Shown in pieces: positions 1 through 5,167 of a stretch of DNA of 5,167 nucleotides. The stretch lies in NCBI GenBank assembly GCA_030630015.1, contig DAOVNV010000174.1, forward strand, positions 1 through 5,167, read 5' to 3'. Origin of the DNA: Desulfuromonadales bacterium (GTDB lineage Bacteria; Desulfobacterota; Desulfuromonadia; Desulfuromonadales; BM103). Each line of letters starts with the position of its first letter. Position 1 is the first letter of the stretch. A program made the position numbers and the translations under genes. The notes under the pieces are model-generated. The model saw only the letters and a program-made list of their open reading frames with translations. It was not told the origin of the DNA and did no database searches.

Positions 1-59
1 ATCTCTTTATCCGCCTGAAACCCACACTTACAAACAGCCCAATAACAAAAACATGGAAA

Positions 60-69
60 AGTGTTTTAT
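60..69. repeat. Decamer repeat AGTGTTTTAT, copy 1
   Basis: This is identical to the decamer at 120-129, with starts exactly 60 bp apart. It would lie about 35 to 45 nt downstream of the start predicted for the leftward promoter. A degenerate third copy (TGGGTTTTAT, 8 of 10) is at 229-238. It could be one half of a paired operator, or chance in AT-rich DNA. Confidence 0.35.
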
Positions 70-109
70 AAGCTCTGGATACCAACCACCCTTCAAGGTG
101 ATGTAACAG

Positions 110-138
110 AATGTAAAGCAGTGTTTTATTTCTGTCAA
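110..138 (-). promoter_or_regulatory. Candidate sigma70 promoter reading left, out of the window
   Basis: On the minus strand a perfect -35 box TTGACA (138-133) is followed, after exactly 17 bp, by TACATT (115-110), which matches TATAAT at four of six positions including the first A and last T. Transcription would start near position 103 and run off the left edge, giving a leader of at least 50 to 100 nt. It lies beyond the ridA terminator hairpin, so it more likely serves the next gene on the left than the operon described here. An AT-rich background raises the chance of accidental matches, but the exact -35 and ideal spacing make this the best promoter in the window. Confidence 0.5.
120..129. 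repeat. Decamer repeat AGTGTTTTAT, copy 2, inside promoter spacer
   Basis: This second exact copy of the decamer sits wholly within the 17-bp spacer between the -35 and -10 boxes of the leftward promoter. A protein bound here would block or alter RNA polymerase binding. The same-direction spacing of 60 bp to copy 1 is close to six helical turns. The repeat is seen directly; an operator role is inference. Confidence 0.35.
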
Positions 139-350
139 CCACATAATTTACAAAAAAACCAGTACGATTGCTAAAGATCGTAATTTCAATTACTTAGAAA
201 TTTAAAAAAGCTTATGAATTCATTAAAATGGGTTTTATAAATACACGGTTTATGCCATAGCCACTTCCTGCTGACAGTGAAATATAACGTAGTTTTGTTC
301 TTTTATATAAAATGTTGTTTTACGAGATCAAAATAGGATTTTCTTGCACG

Positions 351-385
351 AAAACGGCTAGATAGAGAGATCTCCATCTAGCCGA
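351..385 (-). terminator. Probable Rho-independent terminator after ridA
   Basis: A perfect 9-bp inverted repeat (CGGCTAGAT at 355-363, ATCTAGCCG at 376-384) encloses a 12-nt loop that can itself form three more pairs after one A-C mismatch. Read on the minus strand, the stem is followed at once by TTTTC (354-350). It begins about 45 nt past the ridA stop, the right place to end the operon transcript. The U-run is short, so termination may be incomplete. Confidence 0.75.
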
Positions 386-428
386 GAATTGGGAAGGGTC
401 GGATAAACGATTAACGATTTACAAGCTG

Positions 429-812
429 CTAGTCACTTACGGCAATCCACTCAATCTCAATCAACGCTCCCTTGGGGAGAGCAGCAACCTGTACGCAGGC
501 ACGCGCCGGCGGCAGATCACTAAAGAAACGGCCATAAATCTCGTTGACCGTGCCAAAATCAGCAAGATCTACGAGATAGATCGTCGTCTTGACAATATTT
601 TCGAATTCCAGGCCTGCAGCACGCAAAACAGCCTGCATATTTTTCATGACCTGCTCTGCCTGTGCGACAATATCCGCTCCAACTATTTCTCCGCTAACCG
701 GGTCAAGTGGGATCTGCCCTGAAAAGAACACCATCCCCCCCACACGCACCCCCTGGGAGTAGGGTCCAATCGCTGCCGGGGCATTTTCTGTTGAAATTTG
801 TTCTTTTTTCAT
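429..812 (-). CDS. ridA: RidA family enamine/imine deaminase
   Basis: This 127-residue protein has the standard length of RidA (YjgF/YER057c/UK114), a cytosolic trimer that hydrolyses reactive enamine/imine intermediates such as 2-aminoacrylate, released by PLP enzymes, to 2-keto acids and ammonia. Visible hallmarks are IGPYSQG (residues 15-21), FFSGQIPLDP (29-38) and the signature PPARACVQVAALPKGALIEIE (101-121). R104, equivalent to the substrate-binding arginine of active RidA proteins, is present, as are Y18, S31, C106 and E121, so deaminase activity is expected. I chose the ATG at 812-810: it fits the family start and has the ribosome binding site AAGGTG (825-820) 7 nt upstream. A longer in-frame reading up to 893 would run through the end of rel and is not supported. 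The stop of rel (831-829) directly precedes this binding site, pointing to co-transcription and probable translational coupling. It is the last gene of the operon. Confidence 0.95.
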   Translation of the reverse strand: MKKEQISTENAPAAIGPYSQGVRVGGMVFFSGQIPLDPVSGEIVGADIVAQAEQVMKNMQAVLRAAGLEFENIVKTTIYLVDLADFGTVNEIYGRFFSDLPPARACVQVAALPKGALIEIEWIAVSD

Positions 813-828
813 CGATGAACACCTTTCT

Positions 829-2988
829 TTAGTCACTCTGGTCAAAAAGGATCCGTTCCACCTTATGCACCCCCTTAACCTTGCGGGCGACATCCATAAG
901 CTGCTTCAAATGATTGAGATCGCGCACTTCCACTTCAAAACTGAAAACCCCCCTGCCCTCGGAGGTGGCATAAGCGTTGGCCCGGATAATGTTCGCATCA
1001 CACTGGGCAATGGCACTGCTTAGACTAGCCAGGATACCTCTCTGGTCATTGCTGAAGATCTTGATCTTGGCAGGCCTGGCTGCTTCCTTCCCGCTGTCCC
1101 AGGCGACCTCAATGCGCCGGTCTGGATCCGTCTCCAGAACCTTGGGGCAGTTCGCCACATGGACAGTCACGCCGCGCCCACGCGAGATAAAACCGACAAC
1201 CGGATCTCCCGGCAGGGGGTTGCAGCACTTGGCGAAACGGACCATGATGTCATCCAGCCCCTGCACCCTGACCGCGCTGACCGGCTTTTTCCGGATTTTG
1301 TCAAAGACTTTACCGAGACGACTGGGCCTGGCCGTGTCGCTCTTGACATCATCGGGGATCAGGCGACCCAGCACCTGGCCGCTGGTCACCTTGCCATAAC
1401 CGACAGAGGCAAGCAGATCATCTGTATTTTTCAATCCGAGATCGTCCAATGTCGTGGACATGCTATCAAGTGCCAAGGCCCGATTGAAACTATAGCCATA
1501 CTTGCGTAAATCTTTTTCAAGAATTTCGCGCCCCAGTTCGAGACTTCTTTGCCGTTCCTGTTCCTTGACCCAGTGGCGTATACGATTCCGGGCCTTGGAA
1601 GACTTGACGAACCGCAACCAATCCTTGCTGGGCGTCTGTTTGGGGGAGGTCATCACGTCGACGATATCACCATTTTTGAGAATGGTTTTAAGCGGCACCA
1701 GACGACCGTTCACCTTGGCCCCGGTGCAGCGATGGCCGACATCGGAATGCACGCTGTAAGCAAAATCGACAGGCGTGCTCTCCTTGGGAAGTTCTTTGAC
1801 ATCCCCGTCAGGGGTAAAGACATAGACCTCTTCGGGGAACAGATCCACCTTGACTGTGCTCATGAACTCCCCGGAGTCTTTTAACTCCTTCTGCCATTCC
1901 AACAGTCCCCTCAGCCATCCGAACCGGGCGTCCTCTCCTCCCCTGGCCGCAGCTTTGCCCTCCTTGTATCTCCAGTGTGCGGCGATCCCTTCCTCGGCGA
2001 TACTGTGCATATCTGCGGTCCGGATCTGGACCTCCATCCGCTGTCCACCCGGGCCAATCACGGTCGTATGCAGAGACTGGTACATATTCGCCTTCGGCAT
2101 CGCGATAAAATCCTTGAACCTGGCTGCAACCGGTTTCCAGGAGGCATGAATGACGCCCAGCATGGCATAGCAGTCACGAACCGACTGCACAATGATACGG
2201 AACGCGATCACATCATAGACTTGCTCGTAATCAAGCTCCTGCCTGACCATTTTGTTATGGATGGAATAAAGGTGCTTCAGACGCCCCTGAACTTCCCCGT
2301 CAATGCCATGCTCGTCAAGAATTCTTTCCAGCTTCAGCTTGACCTGCGCCACGTAAGTATCTCTTTCCTCACGATGCTGGGCGATATTGTCAGCGAGGTG
2401 CCTGTAAGCGTCCGGTTCGAGATAGCTGAACGAAAGATCCTCGAGCTCACTTTTGATCCAGCTGATGCCAAGACGATTGGCCAGGGGTGCGTAGATTTCC
2501 CGGGTTTCCTGCGCGATCCGCTGCTGGGTTTCTGCTGACTGGTGCTCGAGTGTGCGCATATTGTGCAGGCGATCAGCCAGCTTGACCATGATAACGCGGA
2601 GATCGCGGGCCATGGCCAGCAGCATTTTGCGGAAGTTTTCAGCTTGGCGCTCTTCCCTGGTACGAAAGGTGATCTTGCTGAGCTTGGTGAGCCCATCAAC
2701 CATGTCAGCGACTTCATCACCAAACAGTTGCCGCAGTTCGTCGATGGTGGCCAGAGTATCTTCGAGGGTATCGTGCAACAGGCCGGTGACCACGGTCGGC
2801 ACGTCCATGTGCAGACGGGTCAGAACATAGGCGACCTCCAGGGGATGAGTCAAGTAAGGATCGCCGGATAGACGGACCTGTCCCTGATGCACTTTGGCCG
2901 AAAAAACATAGGCCGTGCGCAGGACATCCAGATCGGCGCCATCGTGGTATTTCTGAACTGCTTCGAGAATATCGTCGATACGAATCAT
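829..2988 (-). CDS. rel: Bifunctional (p)ppGpp synthetase/hydrolase (Rel/SpoT)
   Basis: This full-length 719-residue RelA/SpoT-family enzyme makes (p)ppGpp from ATP plus GDP/GTP and hydrolyses it. The N-terminal HD hydrolase is intact: H48 (THPLEVA), H72-D73 (LLHDTLEDT) and D139 (KLADRLHN). The synthetase domain (about 200-340) has the nucleotide-binding loop GRLKHLYSIHNKM (R236, K238, S242, K246), D259, RFKD (290-293), Y303, H307 and E319 (MEVQIRT). RFKD rather than EFDD is the signature of bifunctional Rel as opposed to synthetase-only RelA. Next come a TGS domain (about 387-447, with H414), a helical linker, a cysteine-bearing region (CCNPLPGD at 588-595, C614) and a C-terminal ACT domain (about 640-715), which link the enzyme to the ribosome. 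The ATG is the family start; an in-frame TAG lies just upstream. No good Shine-Dalgarno is visible, and a hairpin at 3024-3051 lies in the leader. Only the symbol is uncertain (rel, relA and spoT are all used). Confidence 0.97.
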   Translation of the reverse strand: MIRIDDILEAVQKYHDGADLDVLRTAYVFSAKVHQGQVRLSGDPYLTHPLEVAYVLTRLHMDVPTVVTGLLHDTLEDTLATIDELRQLFGDEVADMVDGLTKLSKITFRTREERQAENFRKMLLAMARDLRVIMVKLADRLHNMRTLEHQSAETQQRIAQETREIYAPLANRLGISWIKSELEDLSFSYLEPDAYRHLADNIAQHREERDTYVAQVKLKLERILDEHGIDGEVQGRLKHLYSIHNKMVRQELDYEQVYDVIAFRIIVQSVRDCYAMLGVIHASWKPVAARFKDFIAMPKANMYQSLHTTVIGPGGQRMEVQIRTADMHSIAEEGIAAHWRYKEGKAAARGGEDARFGWLRGLLEWQKELKDSGEFMSTVKVDLFPEEVYVFTPDGDVKELPKESTPVDFAYSVHSDVGHRCTGAKVNGRLVPLKTILKNGDIVDVMTSPKQTPSKDWLRFVKSSKARNRIRHWVKEQERQRSLELGREILEKDLRKYGYSFNRALALDSMSTTLDDLGLKNTDDLLASVGYGKVTSGQVLGRLIPDDVKSDTARPSRLGKVFDKIRKKPVSAVRVQGLDDIMVRFAKCCNPLPGDPVVGFISRGRGVTVHVANCPKVLETDPDRRIEVAWDSGKEAARPAKIKIFSNDQRGILASLSSAIAQCDANIIRANAYATSEGRGVFSFEVEVRDLNHLKQLMDVARKVKGVHKVERILFDQSD

Positions 2989-3016
2989 ATCAGACGTCTA
3001 TCAGGCGGAATGCGTA

Positions 3017-3051
3017 CCAAAAGGGATGCCGGCCTTTTGGGGCCGGCATCC
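3017..3051 (-). terminator. GC-rich hairpin plus U-run between rpoZ and rel
   Basis: On the minus strand an 11-bp perfect stem GGATGCCGGCC (3051-3041) and GGCCGGCATCC (3034-3024), loop CCAAAA, is followed by CTTTTGG (3023-3017). This is the form of an intrinsic terminator with a short U-run. It lies between the rpoZ stop and the rel start, so full termination would cut off rel and ridA; partial termination, attenuation or an RNA-processing site is more plausible. CCAAAAGG (3040-3033) and CCTTTTGG (3024-3017) are exact reverse complements and could form a competing 8-bp stem that takes up the U-run. The structure is seen directly; its role is inferred. Confidence 0.55.
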
Positions 3052-3085
3052 GGGAAGCTCCACTCGGTTATTGAGCTTGAGAAAA

Positions 3086-3295
3086 TCAGTCCTGCTGACG
3101 TGAGGGAAATTCAAAATCAACCTTGCCTGCAGCAATTTCCCGGAGCGCCAGCACAATTTTCCGGTTATTGGACTTGTTCTCAATCAGCGGCTCGGATCCT
3201 TTGAACAATTGCTTGGCACGCTTAGCGGCGACCATGGCCAGAAGGAAACGGTTGGGAACAACATTCAGACAGTCTTCAACAGTAATACGTGCCAT
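3086..3295 (-). CDS. rpoZ: RNA polymerase omega subunit
   Basis: This 69-residue protein matches the short form of omega, which helps fold and hold beta' in RNA polymerase. Recognisable family features are the N-terminus MARITVEDCL, NRFLLAMVAAKRAKQL (15-30) and ALREIAAGKV (50-59). In proteobacteria the first residues after Met (A2, R3 and the next hydrophobic residue) form part of ppGpp binding site 1 at the omega-beta' interface. MARI is preserved here, so this polymerase may sense the product of the downstream rel gene (inference). The start is well supported: GAGG (3303-3300) lies 4 nt before the ATG. It follows gmk after 77 bp and precedes rel by 97 bp, a classic order in many proteobacteria. 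Confidence 0.95.
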   Translation of the reverse strand: MARITVEDCLNVVPNRFLLAMVAAKRAKQLFKGSEPLIENKSNNRKIVLALREIAAGKVDFEFPSRQQD

Positions 3296-3336
3296 TTTTC
3301 CTCACTTTTATATGCCATGCTTGACGGCATCGCAGG

Positions 3337-3366
3337 TTTCATTGTTTTCGATACAATAGCTGTCAA
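3337..3366 (-). promoter_or_regulatory. Weak candidate internal promoter before rpoZ
   Basis: In the gmk-rpoZ gap the minus strand has an exact TTGACA (3366-3361), but the -10 position after 17 bp reads AATGAA (3343-3338), only three of six matches, and 16- or 18-bp spacing is no better. It is placed to give rpoZ-rel-ridA separate transcription, which would be sensible, but the -10 is poor. Confidence 0.22.
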
Positions 3367-3372
3367 CGACAA

Positions 3373-4026
3373 CTATTTCAAGCTGAATTCTCCAGACAAA
3401 ACGTCCAGAAGGCGAGAAGTGCGAATTGATTCTGCAATCATAATCGCCCTGACCTTATCCACGGCCTGCTCGAAAACGTCATTCACAACCAGATAATCGA
3501 ACTGTTCCGCTTGGGCCAACTCCTCGACAGCATTGGTCATACGTTGTTCAATCACCGCCCTGCTGTCAGTGTTGCGACCCTCAAGACGCTTGCGAAGTTC
3601 GCTCATGCTCGGCGGCAGAATAAAAACAAACACTCCATCCACACCGCTCTCGCGCAGTTGAGCCGCTCCCTGGAAGTCGATGTCGAGCAGAACATCTACC
3701 CCTGCGTTCATCGCCTGCTCCAGAATTGCCTTTGAGGTACCGTAGCAGTTGCCATGAACCTCAGCCCACTCGGCAAAGGCACCATCAGCAACCATCCGGT
3801 CAAACTCGTCACACGAGACAAAATGATAGTCCTTGCCATCCTGTTCACCAGATCGCATTGATCGAGTTGTGTAAGAGATCGACTGACGGAGACCAGGGAA
3901 CAAGGACAGAATCTCACTACAAATCGATGTCTTACCTGCCCCTGATGGCGCAGAAACAATGTACAGAAGCCCTTTTCTTTTCGCGTCCCGCGTCCCGCGT
4001 CCCGCGTCCCATGCCTCACTCAACAT
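3373..4026 (-). CDS. gmk: Guanylate kinase
   Basis: Gmk phosphorylates GMP to GDP with ATP in the cytosol, feeding GTP, dGTP and (p)ppGpp synthesis. From the chosen ATG it has 217 residues. The core shows the P-loop SAPSGAGKT (25-33), the GMP-binding segment SYTTRSMRSGEQDG (51-64, R55 and R58), Y67, E86, CYGT (94-97), DIDFQG (115-120), and lid-region arginines R147, R151 and R162. The fold starts near residue 17 (KRKGLLYIV), so the first ~16 residues are an extension beyond usual Gmk length (~200-207). This extension is encoded largely by a 4 x 7-bp tandem repeat and reads DAGRGTRDA. The ATG at 4026-4024 has AGG (4035-4033) 6 nt upstream and overlaps the yicC end by 11 nt, so translation is probably coupled. 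An in-frame upstream start at 4053 is less likely. Function is certain; the exact N-terminus is not. Confidence 0.95.
   Translation of the reverse strand: MLSEAWDAGRGTRDAKRKGLLYIVSAPSGAGKTSICSEILSLFPGLRQSISYTTRSMRSGEQDGKDYHFVSCDEFDRMVADGAFAEWAEVHGNCYGTSKAILEQAMNAGVDVLLDIDFQGAAQLRESGVDGVFVFILPPSMSELRKRLEGRNTDSRAVIEQRMTNAVEELAQAEQFDYLVVNDVFEQAVDKVRAIMIAESIRTSRLLDVLSGEFSLK
3982..4009. repeat. Four perfect 7-bp tandem repeats (CGCGTCC) in the gmk start
   Basis: CGCGTCC occurs four times head to tail without mismatch (GGACGCG on the gmk strand), 6 bp past the yicC stop and within codons 6-15 of gmk. Seven is not a multiple of three, so gain or loss of a copy by slippage shifts the frame. The heptamer has no stop codon in any frame. 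Confidence 0.95.
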
Positions 4027-4894
4027 TCTGAACCTGCTCCCGAACCTTCTCAAACTCAGACTTTAAAGCCACGACATGACGCGTCAGTTCAGCATCATTC
4101 GCCTTGGATCCAATCGTGTTCACTTCGCGATTCAGTTCCTGAAGCAGAAAATCCATACGCCTTCCAACCGGTTCTTGGTCATCGAAAAGCTCCCTGAACT
4201 GGATCAGGTGACTCTTGAACCTGGCAATTTCTTCACTGATGTCACAGCGGTCGGAAAACAGGGCGATTTCCTGTGCAACCCGCTGCGGGTCCCATTCAAT
4301 TCCCTGCTGCAGACGCGCCAAGCGCTCCGTCAGCTTCTCCTGCCATTCGAGGGGGACCATGGGAGCACGTTTTTCAATCTGTTCGAGGAGGAGCTCTGCC
4401 GCATCCAGGCGTTCCGCCATATCCTTGCGGGTTTCCTCTCCCTCAACCTGCCGCATGCCGATATGCTGGGCAAGTGCTGCCGACACGGCTTCCACCAGAC
4501 ACTCGCGTAACACGTCCTCGTCAATCTCGGCTTCCCTGACCTGGACAACATCTTTCTGGCTGGCCAGGTATTCGACTGTGACAGGCACTTTCAAGTCGAA
4601 CTCCTGCTGCAACCCTGTAAGAAGCTGATGATAGGCGCCGGCCAGGTCCCGATTAAGAACGGGGACCGCCTGTACTTCGGCGGTCAACTCGTAATTGACA
4701 AATACGTCAATCTTGCCCCGGTTCAAAGCCTGCCCGACTTGCTTGCGAATCAAATTCTCAAACGCAAGAAAGCTGCGGGGGAGCTTGACTGAGATGTCCG
4801 CGTAACGATGATTAACGGACCTGATTTCCACCGTTGCGGAGAGGCCGTCCTTGTCAGCTTCTCCTTTACCGTAACCGGTCATGCTATGAACCAT
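4016..4894 (-). CDS. yicC: YicC family endoribonuclease
   Basis: This 292-residue protein fits the YicC family (E. coli YicC about 287). The N-terminal domain opens with MVHSMTGYGKGE and contains EIRSVNHRYADI (23-34). The C-terminal domain (former DUF1732) carries the family signature GRRMDFLLQELNREV (244-258) followed by NTIGSKAND. E. coli YicC has been reported as an endoribonuclease that affects turnover of the small RNA RyhB; the substrate here is unknown. The middle (about 150-240) is charged and helical. The ATG at 4894-4892 was chosen because it gives the family start and has AGAGAG (4905-4900) 5 nt upstream; an in-frame TTG at 4921 is less likely. It overlaps cysQ upstream and gmk downstream by 11 nt each, so the three genes are probably one coupled transcript. 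yicC next to gmk is a widespread arrangement. Confidence 0.93.
   Translation of the reverse strand: MVHSMTGYGKGEADKDGLSATVEIRSVNHRYADISVKLPRSFLAFENLIRKQVGQALNRGKIDVFVNYELTAEVQAVPVLNRDLAGAYHQLLTGLQQEFDLKVPVTVEYLASQKDVVQVREAEIDEDVLRECLVEAVSAALAQHIGMRQVEGEETRKDMAERLDAAELLLEQIEKRAPMVPLEWQEKLTERLARLQQGIEWDPQRVAQEIALFSDRCDISEEIARFKSHLIQFRELFDDQEPVGRRMDFLLQELNREVNTIGSKANDAELTRHVVALKSEFEKVREQVQNVE
4033..4041 (-). promoter_or_regulatory. Ribosome binding site that decides the gmk start
   Basis: Inside the end of yicC, the minus strand reads GGGAGCAGG (4041-4033), with AGG 6 nt and GGGAG 10 nt before the ATG at 4026-4024. The alternative starts closer to the gmk core (GTG at 4019, ATG at 4012) lack well-spaced sites; GAGG lies only 1 nt before the ATG at 4012. 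This favours the repeat-containing N-terminus. Confidence 0.5.
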
Positions 4895-5167
4895 GAACGC
4901 TCTCTTTCTGTCCACTGACAATAAAGTAGGGGTTGAGGAGATTTTGTTTATTATACATCAAGCGCTCGCCATCCAGGGTCAGGATAGTCCCTCCAGCAGC
5001 CTCCACTACGGCGTGCCCGGCGGCAATGTCCCATTCCATTGTCGGGCCCAGACGAGGATACAGATCAGCCTTGCCTTCAGCAACGACACAGAGCTTGAGC
5101 GAACTGCCGACGGAAATGGCCTCAGCAACATTGATATTCTTCAGGTAATCTTCAAGTTCCGGCGATG
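4884..5167 (-). CDS. cysQ: 3'(2'),5'-bisphosphate nucleotidase CysQ, C-terminal part
   Basis: Only the last 93 codons are in the window; the gene continues past the right edge. CysQ, a metal-dependent phosphatase of the inositol monophosphatase superfamily, converts adenosine 3',5'-bisphosphate (pAp, a by-product of PAPS use and carrier-protein modification) to AMP. The visible part contains SPELEDYLKNI, GSSLKLCVVAEGKADLYPR, then GPTMEWDIAAGHAV and the tail NLLNPYFIVSG, which match the CysQ C-terminus. WDIAAG carries the conserved metal-binding aspartate of the superfamily's second motif. The stop TAG (4886-4884) lies inside the yicC start, an 11-nt overlap. The N-terminal metal-site motifs cannot be seen, so activity cannot be fully judged. 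A broader inositol-phosphatase-like role is possible, but GSSLK...AEG...LYPR points to CysQ. Confidence 0.9.
   Translation of the reverse strand, partial: SPELEDYLKNINVAEAISVGSSLKLCVVAEGKADLYPRLGPTMEWDIAAGHAVVEAAGGTILTLDGERLMYNKQNLLNPYFIVSGQKESVHGS

Larger units (their letters stand above)
1..350. other. AT-rich intergenic region without a recognised gene
   Basis: This stretch is visibly much richer in A and T than the genes to its right, and I recognise no protein or structural RNA gene in it. It holds a leftward sigma70-like promoter (110-138), two copies of a decamer (60-69 and 120-129), and a 10-bp palindrome ATGAATTCAT (214-223). On the minus strand an ATG at 54-52 opens a frame that stays open to the left edge for 18 codons. 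It would encode a hydrophobic start (MFFVIGLFVSVGF) followed by RRIKR, but there is no convincing ribosome binding site and an open frame this short is expected by chance. The region is best read as the end of the ridA operon plus the 5' control region of a leftward gene outside the window. Confidence 0.6.

Noticed and set aside
147..176. Rightward promoter (TTTACA with CTAAAG)
   Set aside because: The -35 is imperfect, the -10 is weak, and there is no rightward gene for it to serve.
813..893. 27-residue N-terminal extension of RidA
   Set aside because: It would be encoded inside the end of rel. RidA proteins begin at the MKKEQ-type start, and the good ribosome binding site at 825-820 selects that ATG.
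977..1884. Several overlapping plus-strand open frames opposite the 3' half of rel
   Set aside because: They overlap each other and the well-conserved TGS, linker and ACT-coding region; composition is low-complexity and no motif is recognisable.
1975..2538. 187-codon open frame on the plus strand opposite rel
   Set aside because: It lies wholly antisense to conserved rel codons, shows no family resemblance, and is a typical shadow of a GC-rich coding strand.
3312..3330. ATGCC/GGCAT inverted repeat before rpoZ
   Set aside because: The stem is only 5 bp with a 9-nt loop and no U-run; it is too weak to call a terminator or riboswitch.
3982..4009. Heptamer array as CRISPR or mobile-element footprint
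   Set aside because: The units are 7 bp with no spacers, and there are no terminal inverted repeats or transposase; it is a simple tandem repeat.
4076..4628. Plus-strand open frames opposite yicC
   Set aside because: They are antisense to the conserved YicC coding sequence, with mutually overlapping frames and no convincing start sites.
4895..4921. Upstream TTG start for YicC
   Set aside because: The extra residues MSVDRKRAF lie in the cysQ 3' end; YicC proteins start just before SMTGYG, and an ATG with a purine-rich site is available there.

Overview
The window is a compact, single-strand run of housekeeping genes. All six recognisable genes are read from the minus strand, right to left. 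In transcription order they are: the 3' end of cysQ (adenosine bisphosphate phosphatase, entering from the right edge), yicC (YicC-family endoribonuclease), gmk (guanylate kinase), rpoZ (RNA polymerase omega), a full-length bifunctional rel/spoT ((p)ppGpp synthetase/hydrolase), and ridA (enamine/imine deaminase). No gene was found on the plus strand; the plus-strand open frames are shadows of these genes.

Organism: moderately GC-rich coding DNA and the order yicC-gmk-rpoZ-rel-ridA suggest a deltaproteobacterium of the Desulfuromonadales/Geobacter type. This is inference from gene order and protein style, not from a search.

Layout, right to left: cysQ overlaps yicC by 11 nt, and yicC overlaps gmk by 11 nt. 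A perfect 4 x 7-bp tandem repeat lies inside the start of gmk, just after the yicC stop. gmk-rpoZ (77 bp) and rpoZ-rel (97 bp) have real gaps. The second gap holds a strong GC-rich hairpin followed by a short U-run, a possible partial terminator or attenuator ahead of rel. rel-ridA are 16 bp apart, with the ridA ribosome binding site directly after the rel stop codon. A hairpin with a short U-run follows ridA and probably ends the operon. The last 350 bp (positions 1-350) are markedly AT-rich and contain no recognisable gene. They do contain a good sigma70-like promoter (TTGACA-N17-TACATT) pointing left, out of the window, and a duplicated decamer overlapping it.

Function: the core is guanine-nucleotide and stringent-response biology. 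Gmk makes GDP from GMP, Rel uses GDP/GTP to make (p)ppGpp and also degrades it, and omega carries the N-terminal MAR residues that form part of a ppGpp site on RNA polymerase in proteobacteria. YicC and CysQ connect to RNA turnover and pAp disposal. RidA removes reactive enamines from PLP enzymes. I see no new defence, mobile or biosynthetic system. The points worth checking are the frame-shifting heptamer repeat in gmk, the hairpin before rel, and the outward promoter region at the left.
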